Assembly (NCBI RefSeq): GCF_029867415.1
Contig: NC_081186.1
Coordinates: 27,035,915 to 27,099,914, forward strand
From: Vicia villosa
Taxonomy: Eukaryota; Streptophyta; Magnoliopsida; Fabales; Fabaceae
Direction: 5' to 3'
DNA: 64,000 nucleotides
Of this stretch, positions 47,055-59,090 are shown in pieces. A program made the translations under genes and the position numbers. Numbering within the stretch: position 1 is the first letter of the stretch; the number at the start of each line of letters is the position of its first letter. The notes under the pieces were generated by a model that saw only the letters and a list, made by a program, of their open reading frames with translations, searched no databases and was not told the DNA's origin.

Positions 47055-49731
47055 GCCACAAGTAATAATATTGGGTTGGAAAGAACAATAATTAAATGAG
47101 AATAAGTTTAGGGTTACCACAAGGTTTGAGCTTTAATCGGTTGGTTAACCCTGAAAATTAACGAAGGCGAAATAAATAAGGGTTAGTGTATTAAGATTCA
47201 TCGACTATTGGTACAAACCTTATTTTAACCCAAAAGGAAAAATAAAAAAATTAAGACGATGTTAAATTAGAAAACTTAGCTTTTCGATCAGGTATGGCGC
47301 GTGGTTGAAAGATTTTCGTTAACCCTGAAAATTGGGCACAAAGAAGAGAAACGTTAGTGCATTAACTGATCTACAACCCTGATTTACCGGGGTAAATTAG
47401 GGTTAGAAATCATTAAATAAAATAAAAAATAATTTAAATAATACCAAAAATTAAAGAAGAGTCGAAAGTTCGATTTAATGTATCAATTAAATAATTATTG
47501 GATTAAATCCTAATTATTTAATTGATAAAAATTTATTTGAAAATAAAATTGAAATTTAAATGATAAAAACAACAATTATTAATATAATTAAATAATCAAA
47601 CTTTCGATAAAAAGAAAGAAAATAAAAAAGATAAACAATTATAAAGCTATTAAAAAAACTAAATTATTGAATAAATAAAAATAAATAAATAATTATAATA
47701 AAAAAAGGTAAAAAGAAAATAGATAAAAAAACATTTATGTAACTAAAATTAAAAAAAAAAAATTAAGAAAAGACTTAGCTGGATCCTGTGTTGCGCATCA
47801 GGAGGGGAACATGGTGTGGTTGCATGTTAACGCGCGTTGGATCAGAATCTGGAATGATCTAATGGCTGATGGTTTGAAGGTGCATCGTACGCACATACGC
47901 GAGGAACACTGGAACCGGCTGAGTTTAAAACTCGTACGCGCGTGCAAGCCATCCAATGGGAGAGCCCCACCTCCTCATCTTCAACCTCTCTCCGTCGTCT
48001 TAGCATTGTGACGACCTGTACCCACGGACAGGTTCGTCGCTACAGTTCCTGCACACAAAAAATCCTATACGCGTAGCAAAAATCAAAACTAAAGACATGG
48101 ATGAACTTGTTTCATCATCCCGAATCCAACCATGGTCCTTTTGTTGGCCAATTTGTCCTGCACAAAGAAACCCATAGCAAGGATCTACAAACCCTAACAA
48201 TGGTAACTTCCCATACAAACATCTAAACAACGATTAATTCATCTAGAAACGTTAACAGCATCATAACGAACATGAATATGAAACTAAAACTCATTTATAA
48301 TGCAGAAATAGATGAGATCGAGATCAAATAGAATTGGTCAAACCGTGAGTTCTGGGCACACGTTCTTGGTGTTTCAGGGCTTGATAAGGATTGTAAATCA
48401 CTCAGTGATGTTCCAGGAATGTGCTTGGATCTTCAAAACTACTTCAATCGATCTCAAACTCCAAGAACAACTTCAATTTTTCCTTGAGTTTTATGAGCTC
48501 GGTTAGGGTTCGTGAAGCTGCAAAAACGTCCCCTAATACCTTGAATGAATCATATACTTATAGTAGAACGTATTAGGTCAATAATTCTGGCCAGAATCCA
48601 TTTGAATCTTTGATTTGTATTTGAGAAAATATGATTTGAAATATGGCTCCTAATCTTTATAATTTTGTCCAAAATTTGATTCAATTATTCCAAATCAAAT
48701 ATGCACGAAATTTGATTGGTATTGAGGTATGATATTTGATTGGATTTGATTAGGATTAGGTTCAAAACAATATCCTTCATAAATCTTTGATTTTTTTCTA
48801 ATTTTATTGATTTTTAAATGAATAAAAATTCACATAAAATTAATTAAATCAAATAATTTTCGTGGCAAATGGATTTTGGACTCCTGGATACTTGGGAAAC
48901 AAGTTTGGACTTTAAAAAGTTGGGCCTCTTTGCAAGAAAACTCAATTTGAAGCCTTTTATTTCACATTTTCTTTCTCAAAATTGTCCAACTTTGACAAGG
49001 CATATCTCCCTCAATTTTTAAGATATGGAGGAGTTCTAGGACTTTTTGGAAACCTCAAGATGTCCTCTACAAGCCACTTTGGGAGATTTTTTCCATTTGA
49101 AGAATTTATCTTGATGATATGGGCTTTGAAAAAAAACTTCTTTTGGTTGACTTTCAAAAGGACCTATAATGTTTTGATCCATATCTCTCAAATGAAGCAT
49201 TTTTAGACTTGGCATGTGAGAGACAAAGTTGTATAGAATTCAATTTTCCTCAAATTGAGCTTTGGATGGAAAATTTCTGATGTTCCATGTGAAAGTTCAG
49301 TTGACTTTTAGTCTAAAACCCTAATTTAGAAACTTTGAATTTTGTTGATTTCTGAACTTTTCTTGATGAATCATGATCATTACTTGATCAAATGATGAAT
49401 GATACTTCAAAATAAGGATGTTTACCAAGAATCAGAAATTTTGACTGCACTTTGACCACAGTTGACTTTTAGGTCAAACTAGTCGACTGTTGACTTTCTG
49501 AGTAATTGACTGGGCAATCCTTGGAATTGAAGCTTGTACTTTACCATAGAGATAGTTTGAAACATCATAAGCCATATGAAATCCATTGGAGACTTTGATT
49601 CATTGATTTTCTTTAGAGAATTCAAAAACCTAGTTCATTGAGCCATTGTTAAGGAGGATGTGTCTTTGAGCCTTGAGCTTTGGTATGAGCTTGAAAGGAG
49701 AAATGCGATGGACAAATTTTGGGGTATGACA
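47055..49731 (-). repeat. Element B 3' LTR, proximal segment
   Basis: Resumes after D and ends at GGGGTATGACA, the complement of the LTR start TGTCATACCCC. A minus-strand TATA candidate (CTATAAGTATATG) lies at 48,552-48,564. Nothing in it encodes a protein; the open frames are shadows. Confidence 0.87.
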
Positions 49732-49744
49732 TCTGCCCCTGTTC
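49732..49744 (-). other. Element B polypurine tract
   Basis: On the minus strand GAACAGGGGCAGA abuts the LTR start, identical to the tract of element A. Confidence 0.88.
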
Positions 49745-49964
49745 AATCTTCTTAAACATGAAGATGTAGAGTGGTTTGTATGCCAGTCGGTATCTGAAGG
49801 TGGAAGAGGATTGAACACTAGAGTACCCAGAAATTTGTACCATCGGGGATGGGCTTAGAGATGCCATCCGGGTATTGGGGATGTGAAGTGGGCTTTAAGA
49901 TGCCACCTGTCTTGAAAGTCAGAATAAATCGTACGTTGGACTATATCTGAACTTGAAGTGTTGG

Positions 49965-50505
49965 GAAGTAGTTGTTGAATGTTAGTCGTGTCAAAACCGT
50001 TCGTAGTAACTGAATTAGACTTTGGAAAAGTTGATCGTGTCTGCACCGTTCGTGATGATAGAATTAGATATTTGAAGGTCGATTGTGTCAGCACCGTTCG
50101 TAGTAACTGAATTAGATCTTGGAAAGATGATTGTGTCTACACCGTTCGTAGTAACTGAATTAGATCTTGGAAAGATGATCGTGTCTACACCGTTTGTGAT
50201 GATAGAATTAGATCTTTGAAGGTCGATCGTGTCAGCACCGTTCGTAGTAACTGAAATAGATCATGGAGAGATGATCGTGTCCATACCATTTGTGATGATG
50301 GAATTAGATCTTTGAAGGTCAATCGTGTCAGCACCGTTTGTAGTAACTGAATTAGATCTTTGAAAGTTTGTCGTGTCAGCACCGTTCGTAGTAACTGAAT
50401 TAGGCTTTGAAAAGTTGATCGTGTCTACACCGTTCGTGATGATAGAATTAGATCTTTGAAGGTCGACCGTGTCAGCACCGTTCGTAGTAACTGAATTAGA
50501 TCAGA
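49965..50505 (-). repeat. 48-bp minisatellite in the B 3' UTR, about 11 units
   Basis: Plus-strand core GATCGTGTCTACACCGTTCG followed by TAGTAACTGAATTAGATCTT or TGATGATAGAATTAGATCTTTGAAG. The GTGTC blocks are spaced 48 bp apart (for example 50,085, 50,133, 50,181). Two alternating variants suggest growth as dimers. Confidence 0.87.
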
Positions 50506-51601
50506 GATGTTATTTATCTGCTTGTACCTGTGTCCTGAAAAACTGAAGTTAATTTTTATGCAATGTCATGGTGCATGTATTATATGACGAGTCTCTCAAA
50601 ATAAATGAGAAACTTGTATATTTATCATGAAGTAATGTATGCAATGTATGAATATGCATGTGATGTATATGATGTATGACTGATGCTGTTTGGAGTTTTT
50701 TGAGAAAATAAATCTCTGTATTGTTGTGATTTTGATGTTTGATCTTGTCTTGGAGATGCTCAGCTGGGGATTTATGATTTCTGCTTGGGGATGAGAGCCA
50801 TTTAAATGATTAATCTTGATGTACCCCGGCAGTGTCGAAGATGTAAAACTTCGTTGGGGGACTGAATCTCTGTTGGGAAGGGAGCTTTTTAATGATTACT
50901 CTGTGGGGATCCTTCCAGCCTATTGACTCTGAGAGGAAACTTCTGGATTACTTAGACATTGTCTAATTGCCTTTCCTGTATTTTTACAAACAAACAGATA
51001 TTTTGCGAAGGAAAAGATAAATGTCAATCATGTTCATATGCATATGTTCATTCGATATTATCATTGGACGTCTGCGTATTCGAAAGAAATAAATACTCGG
51101 GAGAGTAGAAAAGAAAAGAAAAATGATTTGTATTAAGAAAGAGCCATGAATAGGCAAAATAATAGGAGAACATTTGTGTGTTTTTTTGAAAAGATACAAA
51201 GTAGAACAAAAGAAAAATAGCTATGTGGAAACAATCCTATTGAGTTTCGAATCTGCTATTTCCATTATGTCTTCGAGCATCTCATCCCTTGCTTGTTGGA
51301 GAAAGATGATGGAACCGGTCTGTGCCCTTTGAACTTGACATTGCTAATACAACTGAGTGATCTGAACGAGACATAGTCGTACGCTTTAATCCTTAACTTT
51401 TCCCTAGGCCGCCTTTTCAGGTTTTCACCCTACCAGGATAACCTTTTTTGCCCAAGTCGCCCTTTCGGGTTTTCAACTTGTCGAGTGTACATTTTTTACA
51501 TATATATATATATATATATATCCCTAATTTGTGCCCGAAATTATTTGGTTCGCCGGGATGCCCTTACTTTTGCCTAGGTACGTCGACCTAGCGGGTCTTA
51601 T
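50506..51601 (-). other. Remaining 3' UTR of element B
   Basis: No coding sequence. It shares phrases with C at the same relative position (TCAGCTGGGGATTTATGATT at 50,760 and TTAGCTGGGGATTTATGATT near 61,608; CGGGATGCCCTTACTTTTGCCTA and CGGGATGCCTTGATTTTGCCTA). A short (TA)n tract is at 51,500-51,521. Confidence 0.7.
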
Positions 51602-52887
51602 TTATGCGTAGTATTTTTTTACTATGTCTGCATTCACAGGGTGTGAAAAGTCTTCACCGTCCATAGTAGTGAGTATCATAGCTCCTCTAGAGAATATCTT
51701 CTTGATTACAAACGGTCCCTCATATGTGGGCGTCCACTTGCCCCTAGGATCCCCTTGTGGTAGGATGATTCGCTTTATTACCAAGTCACCAGTCTGGTAC
51801 GCTTGTTGCTTGACTCTTTTGTTGAATGCCTTGATCATACGTTTCTGATATAACTGCCCATGACAAACAGCCGCAAGCCTCTTTTCATCAATCAGGTTCA
51901 TCTGGTCTAGTCGAGTCTGGATCCGTTCATCTTCGTCTAACTCTGCATCCTTCATGATCCTTAAAGACGGAATCTGAACTTCAATCGGTAATACCGCCTC
52001 CATGCCATAGACTAGTGAGAACGGGGTTGCCCTAATCGATGTATGTGCTGAAGTACGATAACCATGAAGAGCAAATGGCAACATCTCATGCCAATCTTTG
52101 TAAGTGACTGTCATCTTCTGTACAATCTTCTTTATGTTCTTGTTGGCGGCCTCCACTGCGCCATTCATCTTTGGTCTATAAGGAGAAGAGTTGTGGTGCT
52201 TGATCTTGAACTGCGTGCAGAGTTCAGAAATCATTTTGTTGTTCAGGTTTGTACATTGTCTGTGATGATCCTTTCAGGGACACTGTACCGACAGATGAGG
52301 TTATGCTTAATGAATCGGGCCACCACATTCTTGGTAACGGAAGCAAAAGAAGCAGCTTCTACCCATTTGGTGAAGTAATCAATGGCCACAAGGATGAATC
52401 GATGTCCATTGGAAGCAGTAGGTTTGATTTCCCCGATCATATCGATGCCCCATATTGCAAAAGGCCAAGGGGCAGTTAGATCATTTAGTTGAACTGGCGG
52501 TACGTGTATTTTGTCGGCATATATTTGGCACTTGTGACAAGTTCTGGAATGCTGATGGCAGTCAGTTTCCATAGTGGACCAGTAGTAACCCGCTCTCAAG
52601 ATCTTTTTAGCCATAGTATGTCCACTAGAGTGAGTTCCAAAGATACCGTTATGTATGTCTTCCATAATCTCTTCTGCTTCTTTCTTGTTCACACAACGAA
52701 GCAGAGTTGAATCATGATTGCGCTTGTATAGGGTACCATTACTCAGGAAGAATTTGGAAGCAAATCTTCTCAAGAACTTCTTGTCATTGATAGATGCCCC
52801 TTCAGGGTATTCTTGAACTTCGAGATATCTTTTTACCTCATGAAACCATGGCTTTTCTTGAACCTCGTTAGTAGCTATCTCGTAACA
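51602..52887 (-). pseudogene. Element B integrase
   Basis: Integrase would join element DNA to the host chromosome. The N-terminal zinc module reads HNGIFGTHSSGHTMAKKILR … CHKCQIYADK (HHCC intact). The catalytic core has GIDMIGEIKPTASNGHRFIL (first Asp), VPERIITDN (second Asp) and NGAVEAANKNIKKIVQ (Glu). The C-terminal part contains PFALHGYRTSAHTSIRATPF and YGMEAVLPIEVQIPS and ends ILTTMDGEDFSHPVNADIVK. A single missing G at about 52,254 (TDN-GTN turned into TDN-VQT) shifts the frame, so the core is split into two frames (about 52,243-52,887 and 51,602-52,254). All three acidic residues remain, so the shift may be the only lethal change in this domain. Confidence 0.92.
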
Positions 52888-53625
52888 TTATGCCGGTTCA
52901 TCATGTTTTTCTATGATAACTATAGGAGCTTCGTTGTCCCATCTGACCTTGAACATGGATGACAGAGTAGCTAATGCGTCTGCCAATTGATTCTCCTCTC
53001 GGGGAATATGTTCAAAAGTAATCTCTTCGAAGTGAGGAATCAAAGATAGCACCAAATCCTTGTAAGGCATGAGATTAGGATGCTTCGTGTCCCATTCTCC
53101 TTTGATTTGACTAATTACTAGGGCTGAATCCCCATATACTTCCAAGAACTTGATTCTTAAGTCAATAGCAGCTCTGAGACCTAACATACACGCTTCATAC
53201 TCAGCCATATTGTTGGTACAATCGAAATATAGTCTTGCTGTAAACGGGGTGTGTCCACCTACTGGAGAGATAACCACAGTGCCGATACCATTACCAAGTG
53301 CATTCGAAGCTTCGTCAAAAACCATGGTCCATCGGGATCATGGTTCAGGTCCTTCATCCGGACCAGGTTGTTTGTAATCAGTAACAAGCATAACATCCTC
53401 ATCTGGGAATTCAAAACTCATAGATTGATAATCATCTACAGCTTGTTGGGCCAAGTGGTCTGCCAACACACTTCCCTTGATCGCTTTCTGTGTCGTGTAC
53501 TGAATGTCGTATTCTGTTAGCATCATTTGCCATCTTGCTATTCGTCCGGAGAGAGCGGGTTTCTCGAACACGTACTTGATAGGATCCATTCTAGAGATCA
53601 ATAAAGTGGTATGGTTCAACATATA
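52888..53625 (-). pseudogene. Element B second (extra) RNase H and linker
   Basis: Tat-lineage elements carry an additional RNase H after the usual one. Here it reads WTMVFDEASNALGNGIGTVV (first Asp; the usual Gly after it is Glu), CTNNMAEYEACMLGLRAAID (Glu), LEVYGDSALVISQIKGEWD (Asp) and IPREENQLADALATLSSMF (final Asp). Upstream the linker RIARWQMMLTEYDIQYTTQK closes the first RNase H. In-frame stops are TAG at 53,626, TGA at 53,338 (Gly codon of PEP-G-SRW) and TAA at 52,888. Apart from these the domain is complete. Confidence 0.9.
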
Positions 53626-54966
53626 CTATCTCAGTCGGCGAGCAGCCCATGCCAAAGCACAGCAAGTTTTCTCGAGCAGTGAATATCTTGTTTCACAGTC
53701 GGTAAACTTTTTGCTAAGGTAGTATATTGCATACTCTTTTCGACCAGACTCGTCATGTTGCCCCAATACACACCCCATTGAGTTCTCCAACACTATTAAG
53801 TACATAATTAGAGGTCTTCCTTCAACGGGTGGTATCATAATCGGAGGTTCTTGAAGATACTTTTTGATCTTGTCAAAAGCTTCTTGGCATTGGTCATTCC
53901 ATTTCATTGCTTGATCTTTCCTCAGCAACTTGAAGATTGGCTCACAAGTAGCGGTCAAATGGGAAACAAACCTGGCGATGTAATTCAGACGTCCCAAGAA
54001 TCCTCTAACTTCTTTCTCATTCCGTGGAACCGGCATTTATTGTATGGCTTTTACTTTTGCAGGGTCGACTTCAATACCTTTGCTGCTAACAACGAACCCT
54101 AGTAGCTTACCAGACCTTACCCCGAAAGTACATTTGTTTGGATTCAGCCTCAGCTTGTATTTCTTCAACCTATCAAACAATTTCTGTAGGTGGACCAGAT
54201 GTTCTTCTTCAGTGTTGGACTTTGCAATCATATCATCAACATAGACCTCTATCTCTTTGTGAATCATATCATGGAACAGAGCTACCATTGCACGCTGATA
54301 CGTTGCCCTTGCATTCTTCAACCCAAACGGCATGACTTTGTAACAGAAGGTGCCCCAAGGAGTAGTGAAAGTTGTTTTTTCCATATCTCCGGGTGCCATC
54401 TTAATCTGGTTATATCTTGAGAAACCATCCATGAAGGAGAACACTTTGCACTGTGCTGTACTATCAACTAGGATATCAATATGTGGTAGCGGGAAATCAT
54501 CTTTGGGACTTGCTCGATTCAAATCTCTGTAGTCTATACACATTCTGACCTTTCCGTCTTTCTTAGGTACCGGGACTATACTAGCGATCCATAGTGGATA
54601 GCTCACAACCTTCAGAAAACCGACATTGAACTGTTTCTCAACCTCTTCTTTGATCTTCTGAGCCATGTCAGGTCTGCTTCTTCGTAACTTCTGCTTAACC
54701 GAAGGACTATTTTCTTTGATAGGTAGACGGTGAACCACAATGTTAGTATCGAGCCCAGACATGTCTTCGTAAGACCAAGTGAATATCTCAACATTGTCTC
54801 GTAGCATCTGGATCAATCTTTGTTTGACACCATCCTCTAGTTCAGCCCCTATCTTGATTTCTTTCTTTTCTTCGTCGGTACCTATATTCACAACCTCAAT
54901 TGGCTCTTCATGCGGTTGTATAGTCTTTTCTTCTTGCTCTAGCAATCTGGCAAGTTCTCTAGGCAC
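53626..54966 (-). pseudogene. Element B reverse transcriptase and first RNase H
   Basis: The RT copies element RNA into DNA. Motifs in order: VPKKDGKVRMCIDYRDLNRA, FPLPHIDILVD, VFSFMDGFSRYNQIKM (first catalytic Asp), FGLKNARATYQRAM, and VYVDDMIAKS with both Asp residues. RNase H follows from about 53,900 (VLENSMGCVLGQHDESGRKE, KTCCALAWAARRL). TAA at 54,037 cuts KAIQ-MPVPRNEKEVRGFLGRL, and TAA at 54,976 lies just before PRELARLLEQEE. The readable frame probably continues upstream past that TAA (DPIDNDSAIAKYDFENPIYQ), which would be the first codons after the intron. Unlike the SIRE copy, the YVDD box is intact. Confidence 0.93.
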
Positions 54967-55112
54967 TTCACAATCTTACTCACCTTCATCCTCAGCTTGG
55001 TAGATTGGATTTTCAAAGTCATACTTAGCAATAGCAGAGTCGTTATCAATGGGATCCAGAGTGGATATGGATCTGGAGTGCATTATGTGGGTGTGTGTAA
55101 GAACACATAGCT

Positions 55113-55323
55113 ATAGAAGAGTAAAGAAAAAAAAGAGAACACACAATTTGAATACGAAACGTCCAATGCTTTTATTAAATGAAAATATGCTTATGAAATG
55201 ACAAGCCCTAACAACGGACCGTTGTGCCCCGGGCAAGACACACGACTTTAAAGTTTATTTTTTATTGAAGTACAGAAAATAAAACTGGGAAACATAAAAA
55301 CAAAACAAAACTAGAAATGGCAA
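55113..55323 (-). other. Probable Ogre-type intron between protease and RT
   Basis: Ogre elements are known for a spliced intron here. On the minus strand the protease frame ends with TAA at 55,324-55,326. A pyrimidine tract and acceptor (TTTTTTCTTTACTCTTCTATAG, end near 55,113) precede sequence that opens into the RT frame. A donor with good consensus was not evident (GGA/GTAATT at about 55,322 is the best candidate), so the borders are tentative. Confidence 0.5.
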
Positions 55324-56503
55324 TTACTCCTGACTATAGGAGATAGAGACAATGTCTTCGGTCTTCCAGTTGTCCAGCCCTTCGTCAGGTGTAGGAAAGA
55401 TCCACTTGTCCAGGTTGCAATCATCTTCATCTTCTCCTATGGCATTGACCCCTTTGTTGATGAAACGATACTTCAAACCTTCTGGGCGAGAGTGTTGTTC
55501 TCCATTTTGATCTTTAGCAGTGCAACCTAAACCCCATTTGTTGGATTTGTAAGGAATATCAGGGAGTTGCCCCCTGATAGTACAACCACCTTCCTCAACC
55601 ACAGCCCTAGCGTCTTTCAGAGAAGCCATTGTAGGAGGAATTCTGGCGACTTTAGGAGCAGTGTAGGCAGGCTTAGCCTCAGGAGCCACTTGAGGGACCA
55701 ATTCAAACGCCTGTCAGGGAGATTCGAAGGCTTCTCCAGTAAACTCAACATACTTGGTCTCATCTATAAAACTTACCGCGTATTCTTCTTCACCATACAC
55801 AGTGACGATCTTGCCTTTCACCGGGTATTTCAGTTTTTGATGCAGAGTCGAAGTCACAACATTTGCCCCATGTATCCAAGGGCGTCCAAGCAGACAAGAA
55901 TAAGCGGGATGAATGTCCATCACATAGAACACAGTGTTGAAAGTCTGAGAACCTACTCTGATTGGGAGCTCCATTTCACCATATACTGTACTCATTGAAC
56001 CATCGAAAGCTTTTACTATCACATCACTGGATTTCAGCACGATTCCTTCAGGGTTGAGTTTGTCCAATACCATCTTGGGTAGCACATTCAGAGATGAACC
56101 ATTGTCAACTAATACGTGGGCCAGGGTGGTGCCCCCACATTCAATGGAGATGTGTAGCGCCTTGTTATGATTCTTTCCACTGGGACTCAGATCAGCATCA
56201 GAAAACCCGAGGTAATTGTCTGTCGTTAGATTTCCAATACAATTCTCGAGTTGGGTGACAGAAATCTCTTGTGGCACATGGGCAGCCTCTAGAAACTTCA
56301 TCATGGCTTTGGCGTGAGTCTTAGAGCAACTTAGGAGTGACAGCATAGAGATCTTGGAAGGAGTATGCCCCATCTGTTCAACAATGTCATAATCACTCTT
56401 GCGGATGATCTTCAAGAACTCATTTGCTTCCTCAGGAGATGATTTTCCAGTAACAGTCTCAACTGGTGTCTGGACGGGTTCATGCAACGGCCCTTTACCT
56501 TGG
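55324..56503 (-). pseudogene. Element B protease region
   Basis: Encodes the aspartic protease that would cut the polyprotein. The active-site loop is HVLVDNGSSLNVLPKMVLDK (D-N-G, the form usual in Ogre/Athila), followed by VYGEMELPIRVGSQTFNTVF and YSCLLGRPWIHGANVV. The N-terminal part (ANEFLKIIRKSDYDIVEQMG, ISMLSLLSCSKTHAKAMM) is typical of the gag-protease junction. TGA at 55,714 interrupts FESP-QAFELVP, after which the same frame stays open to SISYSQE/TAA at 55,324. Upstream the frame is open to 56,503 (GKGPLHEPVQTPVE), where the element C insertion cuts it. No ATG initiates this frame, as expected for part of a polyprotein. Confidence 0.9.
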
Positions 56504-58191
56504 TGTAATACGGTGAACTGACTTTATTGAAATGTTGCGGATAGCAAGAGTCGCCACCGACTTTTATTTTATCCAAATTTAATTAGAAAGGCTAAAAGAA
56601 CAGGAAAAACCTTTTAAATAAAATAGGGTTCGGGGGGTAATTATGCAAAGGGAAGGTGTAAGGCACCCTTTGCATCCATGGTTATCCATGGGCTCTTAAC
56701 TTGCTTTGCTCTTTTTGTTTCAGAAAGGTAGAAGAAGAAGGTATGGACTTTAGCTCGTAAATGAGCGTAGCCATATTGAAGAATTTTGAGAAAGAATATT
56801 TGAAAGTATTTTAGAGCAAGGCAAAGCAATTTAAGAGCAATTTACCTTATATTTGAGAAATCTGTTCTTTCAGCCTTTCAGAGCGAAAGGGTCTATCCTT
56901 GCCATGAGGGCAGGAAGCCTTCCATTTGGAAGTTTAAGGGTCATCGAAACATCCTTTACCATAAGACTATCCCATGCCATAGAAGGGCAGGTAGTCTAAG
57001 GCAAGGATCAGAATAAGCCTTTTCGTAGGCAGCCAGAAGATACCTCAGCCTTTTTCCGTAGGCAACATCCGAGGGTCGAGGTCATTTGTGTATCGAAGGC
57101 AGCATCATTAGGGTCGTGACCTTTTTATCGAGGCAACACGGCTGAGGTATCCTCGAATTCGAGGGACATGGCTTATTCTGCAGAAAAACGAAGGCAATAG
57201 GCAACAGGCAACAGGCAACAAGGCAACAGAGAGGGTTACCCAAAAGGTGTGCGTGTGTGCAACAATCACGTGATTAATTCGATTAAATTATCTTACAATT
57301 AGTGAGGCTAATTCGATTTAAAGTTGCACTCCCTAAATTACTAACCACGCAGTTATAGAGTGATAATAATAATAATAAAGGGAAGGGGGGAATTGAAACC
57401 AGCGGAGGAAAGGGGAATTGAAACCAGCGGGATAATAAATAAATAAGTCTGACATAAGTAATAATTAGGGTTTAGAGTTACCGACTATGCGAGGCTTTGA
57501 CATTTGGCAAACCTGAAAAGGCGGAAAAATGGCAAACAGAAATAGGGTGAGTGCATTATCGGTTCGGAGGCAAACATTATAACCCTAAAAATAAAGAATA
57601 ATGAAATTTAAAAAATAAATAAAGTAAATAGACACTTAGCTTCTAATTTGATCTGATATGGTTAGAGTCGGAGGAAACCTCGGAGGTAACCCTGAAAAGA
57701 CAAGGCAGAACGAGAAGGTGAACGCAAGGCAAATCCTAACCACAAATCAATTAAAAGAATAAGATTAAATAAAGCAGCACACTTATCTTCGAGGTTTGTT
57801 GAAGGCGCGCGCTCGGGACGAATCATGTTGCTAACCTTGAAAAGGCACAGAAGAAGAAGATTTTTAGTGTAGGGCATGATCTTCGTAAACCCTGATTAGG
57901 GTACGAATAGAATAAGAAAAAATAAACGATTTAATTAATTATTGGTCTCGCGACCTAATTAATTAAATCGGAAAGGAAAAAAATAAAATCGAACATACAT
58001 GTATTTTTTTTTTAAGAATTTTTTAGAGTTAAAACAAAGTAAATATGAATTTTGAATAAATAAATAATTAAATAAGAAATAAATAAATAATATAAATGAA
58101 AATAAACAAAATAAATGAATTATTATTTATAATAGAAAAAGTTTTTGGAAATAAAATATAATGGTTTTTATGGAAAAAAAAAACAAATAGA

Positions 58192-58197
<6 letters not shown>

Positions 58198-58224
<27 letters not shown>
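58198..58224. repeat. (TA)n microsatellite in the C LTR
   Basis: About 13 TA units at the position matching the longer tract in D. Confidence 0.95.
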
Positions 58225-58236
<12 letters not shown>

Positions 58237-59075
58237 GGGGATATAGTAATTAAAATAAAAAAAAAAATTGCAAAAAACACTCAGCTGGATTCAGTGTATC
58301 GCACGCGTATGGTGTATGATAGACTCGCACGCAGTAGCGCGTTGGATTGAGGACGGTGATGATCAGACGGCTGGGAGCGTGAGGGTACACGCTAGTGCGT
58401 GTTTCATGTTGCATGCGATCCATCCTGGTCCAACCAAGAAACGCGCGCGAAGCTTATTCAAACCAGCCAACCAGACTGCGCCACGCAGTCATCTTCTTCA
58501 AGAGGCCACCTGCAACATAGATTTTACAGCGCTTTTTTGGCTGAAGCGCTATAAAAGACCCTGCATCTCAAGAACAAAATAACGAATAGGACTAAACGAT
58601 CCTATAAATCTGGCGCACTTACACCATTCGATCCGTCTGGTCATCACGAACACGACCATGGGATCAATTAGGTTTAATTTTACCTGTAGAAAAAAAGCCC
58701 CAATTCGAACCAAGAACCCTAAACATGGCATCTTGCCCGAAACAGCACCATAACATACCAAATCATCCAGAAACCATAAACACATTAAACTAAACACAAA
58801 TATGCCATTAGATTATGATATGGATGCTTGAAACAATGTAATCGAGGCAAATTAGGATCAGACCAAGTGTGACTTACAATGCTTCGTTTTTGAAGTTTTA
58901 AAGCCTGAAAGCGATTGAGACACACTCAAAGATGTCTTAGGAACGTGTTTGAATCGATAGAACACCTTGAATTTGCTTGTATCTTTGAATCCGGATTTGA
59001 CTTGTTCTTGAGTTTTGGAGAATGGAACTAGGGTTCTTGAAAGCCAAATTTTTTTTTCTTTAGGTCTGCACCCCT

Positions 59076-59090
59076 TGCTTATATATGGGA
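59076..59090 (-). promoter_or_regulatory. Candidate TATA box of the C LTR
   Basis: Minus-strand CTCCCATATATAAGCAAGG, the best TATA match among the four LTRs of this family in the window. Confidence 0.6.

Larger units (their letters stand above)
42274..56503 (-). mobile_element. Element B: Ogre/Tat-like Ty3 element, pol-bearing, dead
   Basis: Oriented right to left. The 3' LTR is 42,274-43,260 plus 47,055-49,731, split by solo LTR D. Then come polypurine tract (49,732-49,744), minisatellite-bearing 3' UTR, integrase, RNase H, RT, intron and protease. The sequence stops at 56,503 where element C is inserted, so gag, the 5' leader and the 5' LTR should lie right of 64,000. The 5 bp at its left edge are CACTA (42,269-42,273). 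The order protease-intron-RT-RH-dual RNase H-integrase identifies the Ogre group. Confidence 0.9.

Noticed and set aside
47055..47059. Reading 47,055 onward as the primer site of a full element starting at D
   Set aside because: The sequence after the LTR end is GCCACAAGTAATAATATTGG, with no TGGCGACTC-type primer site. It instead resumes the interrupted B LTR.
49965..50505. Regularly spaced repeats considered as a CRISPR array
   Set aside because: There are no unique spacers, units alternate in tandem, no cas genes occur, and the context is the 3' UTR of a plant retroelement.
51624..54532. Many plus-strand frames opposite the element B pol
   Set aside because: They are antisense shadows of RT, RNase H and integrase.
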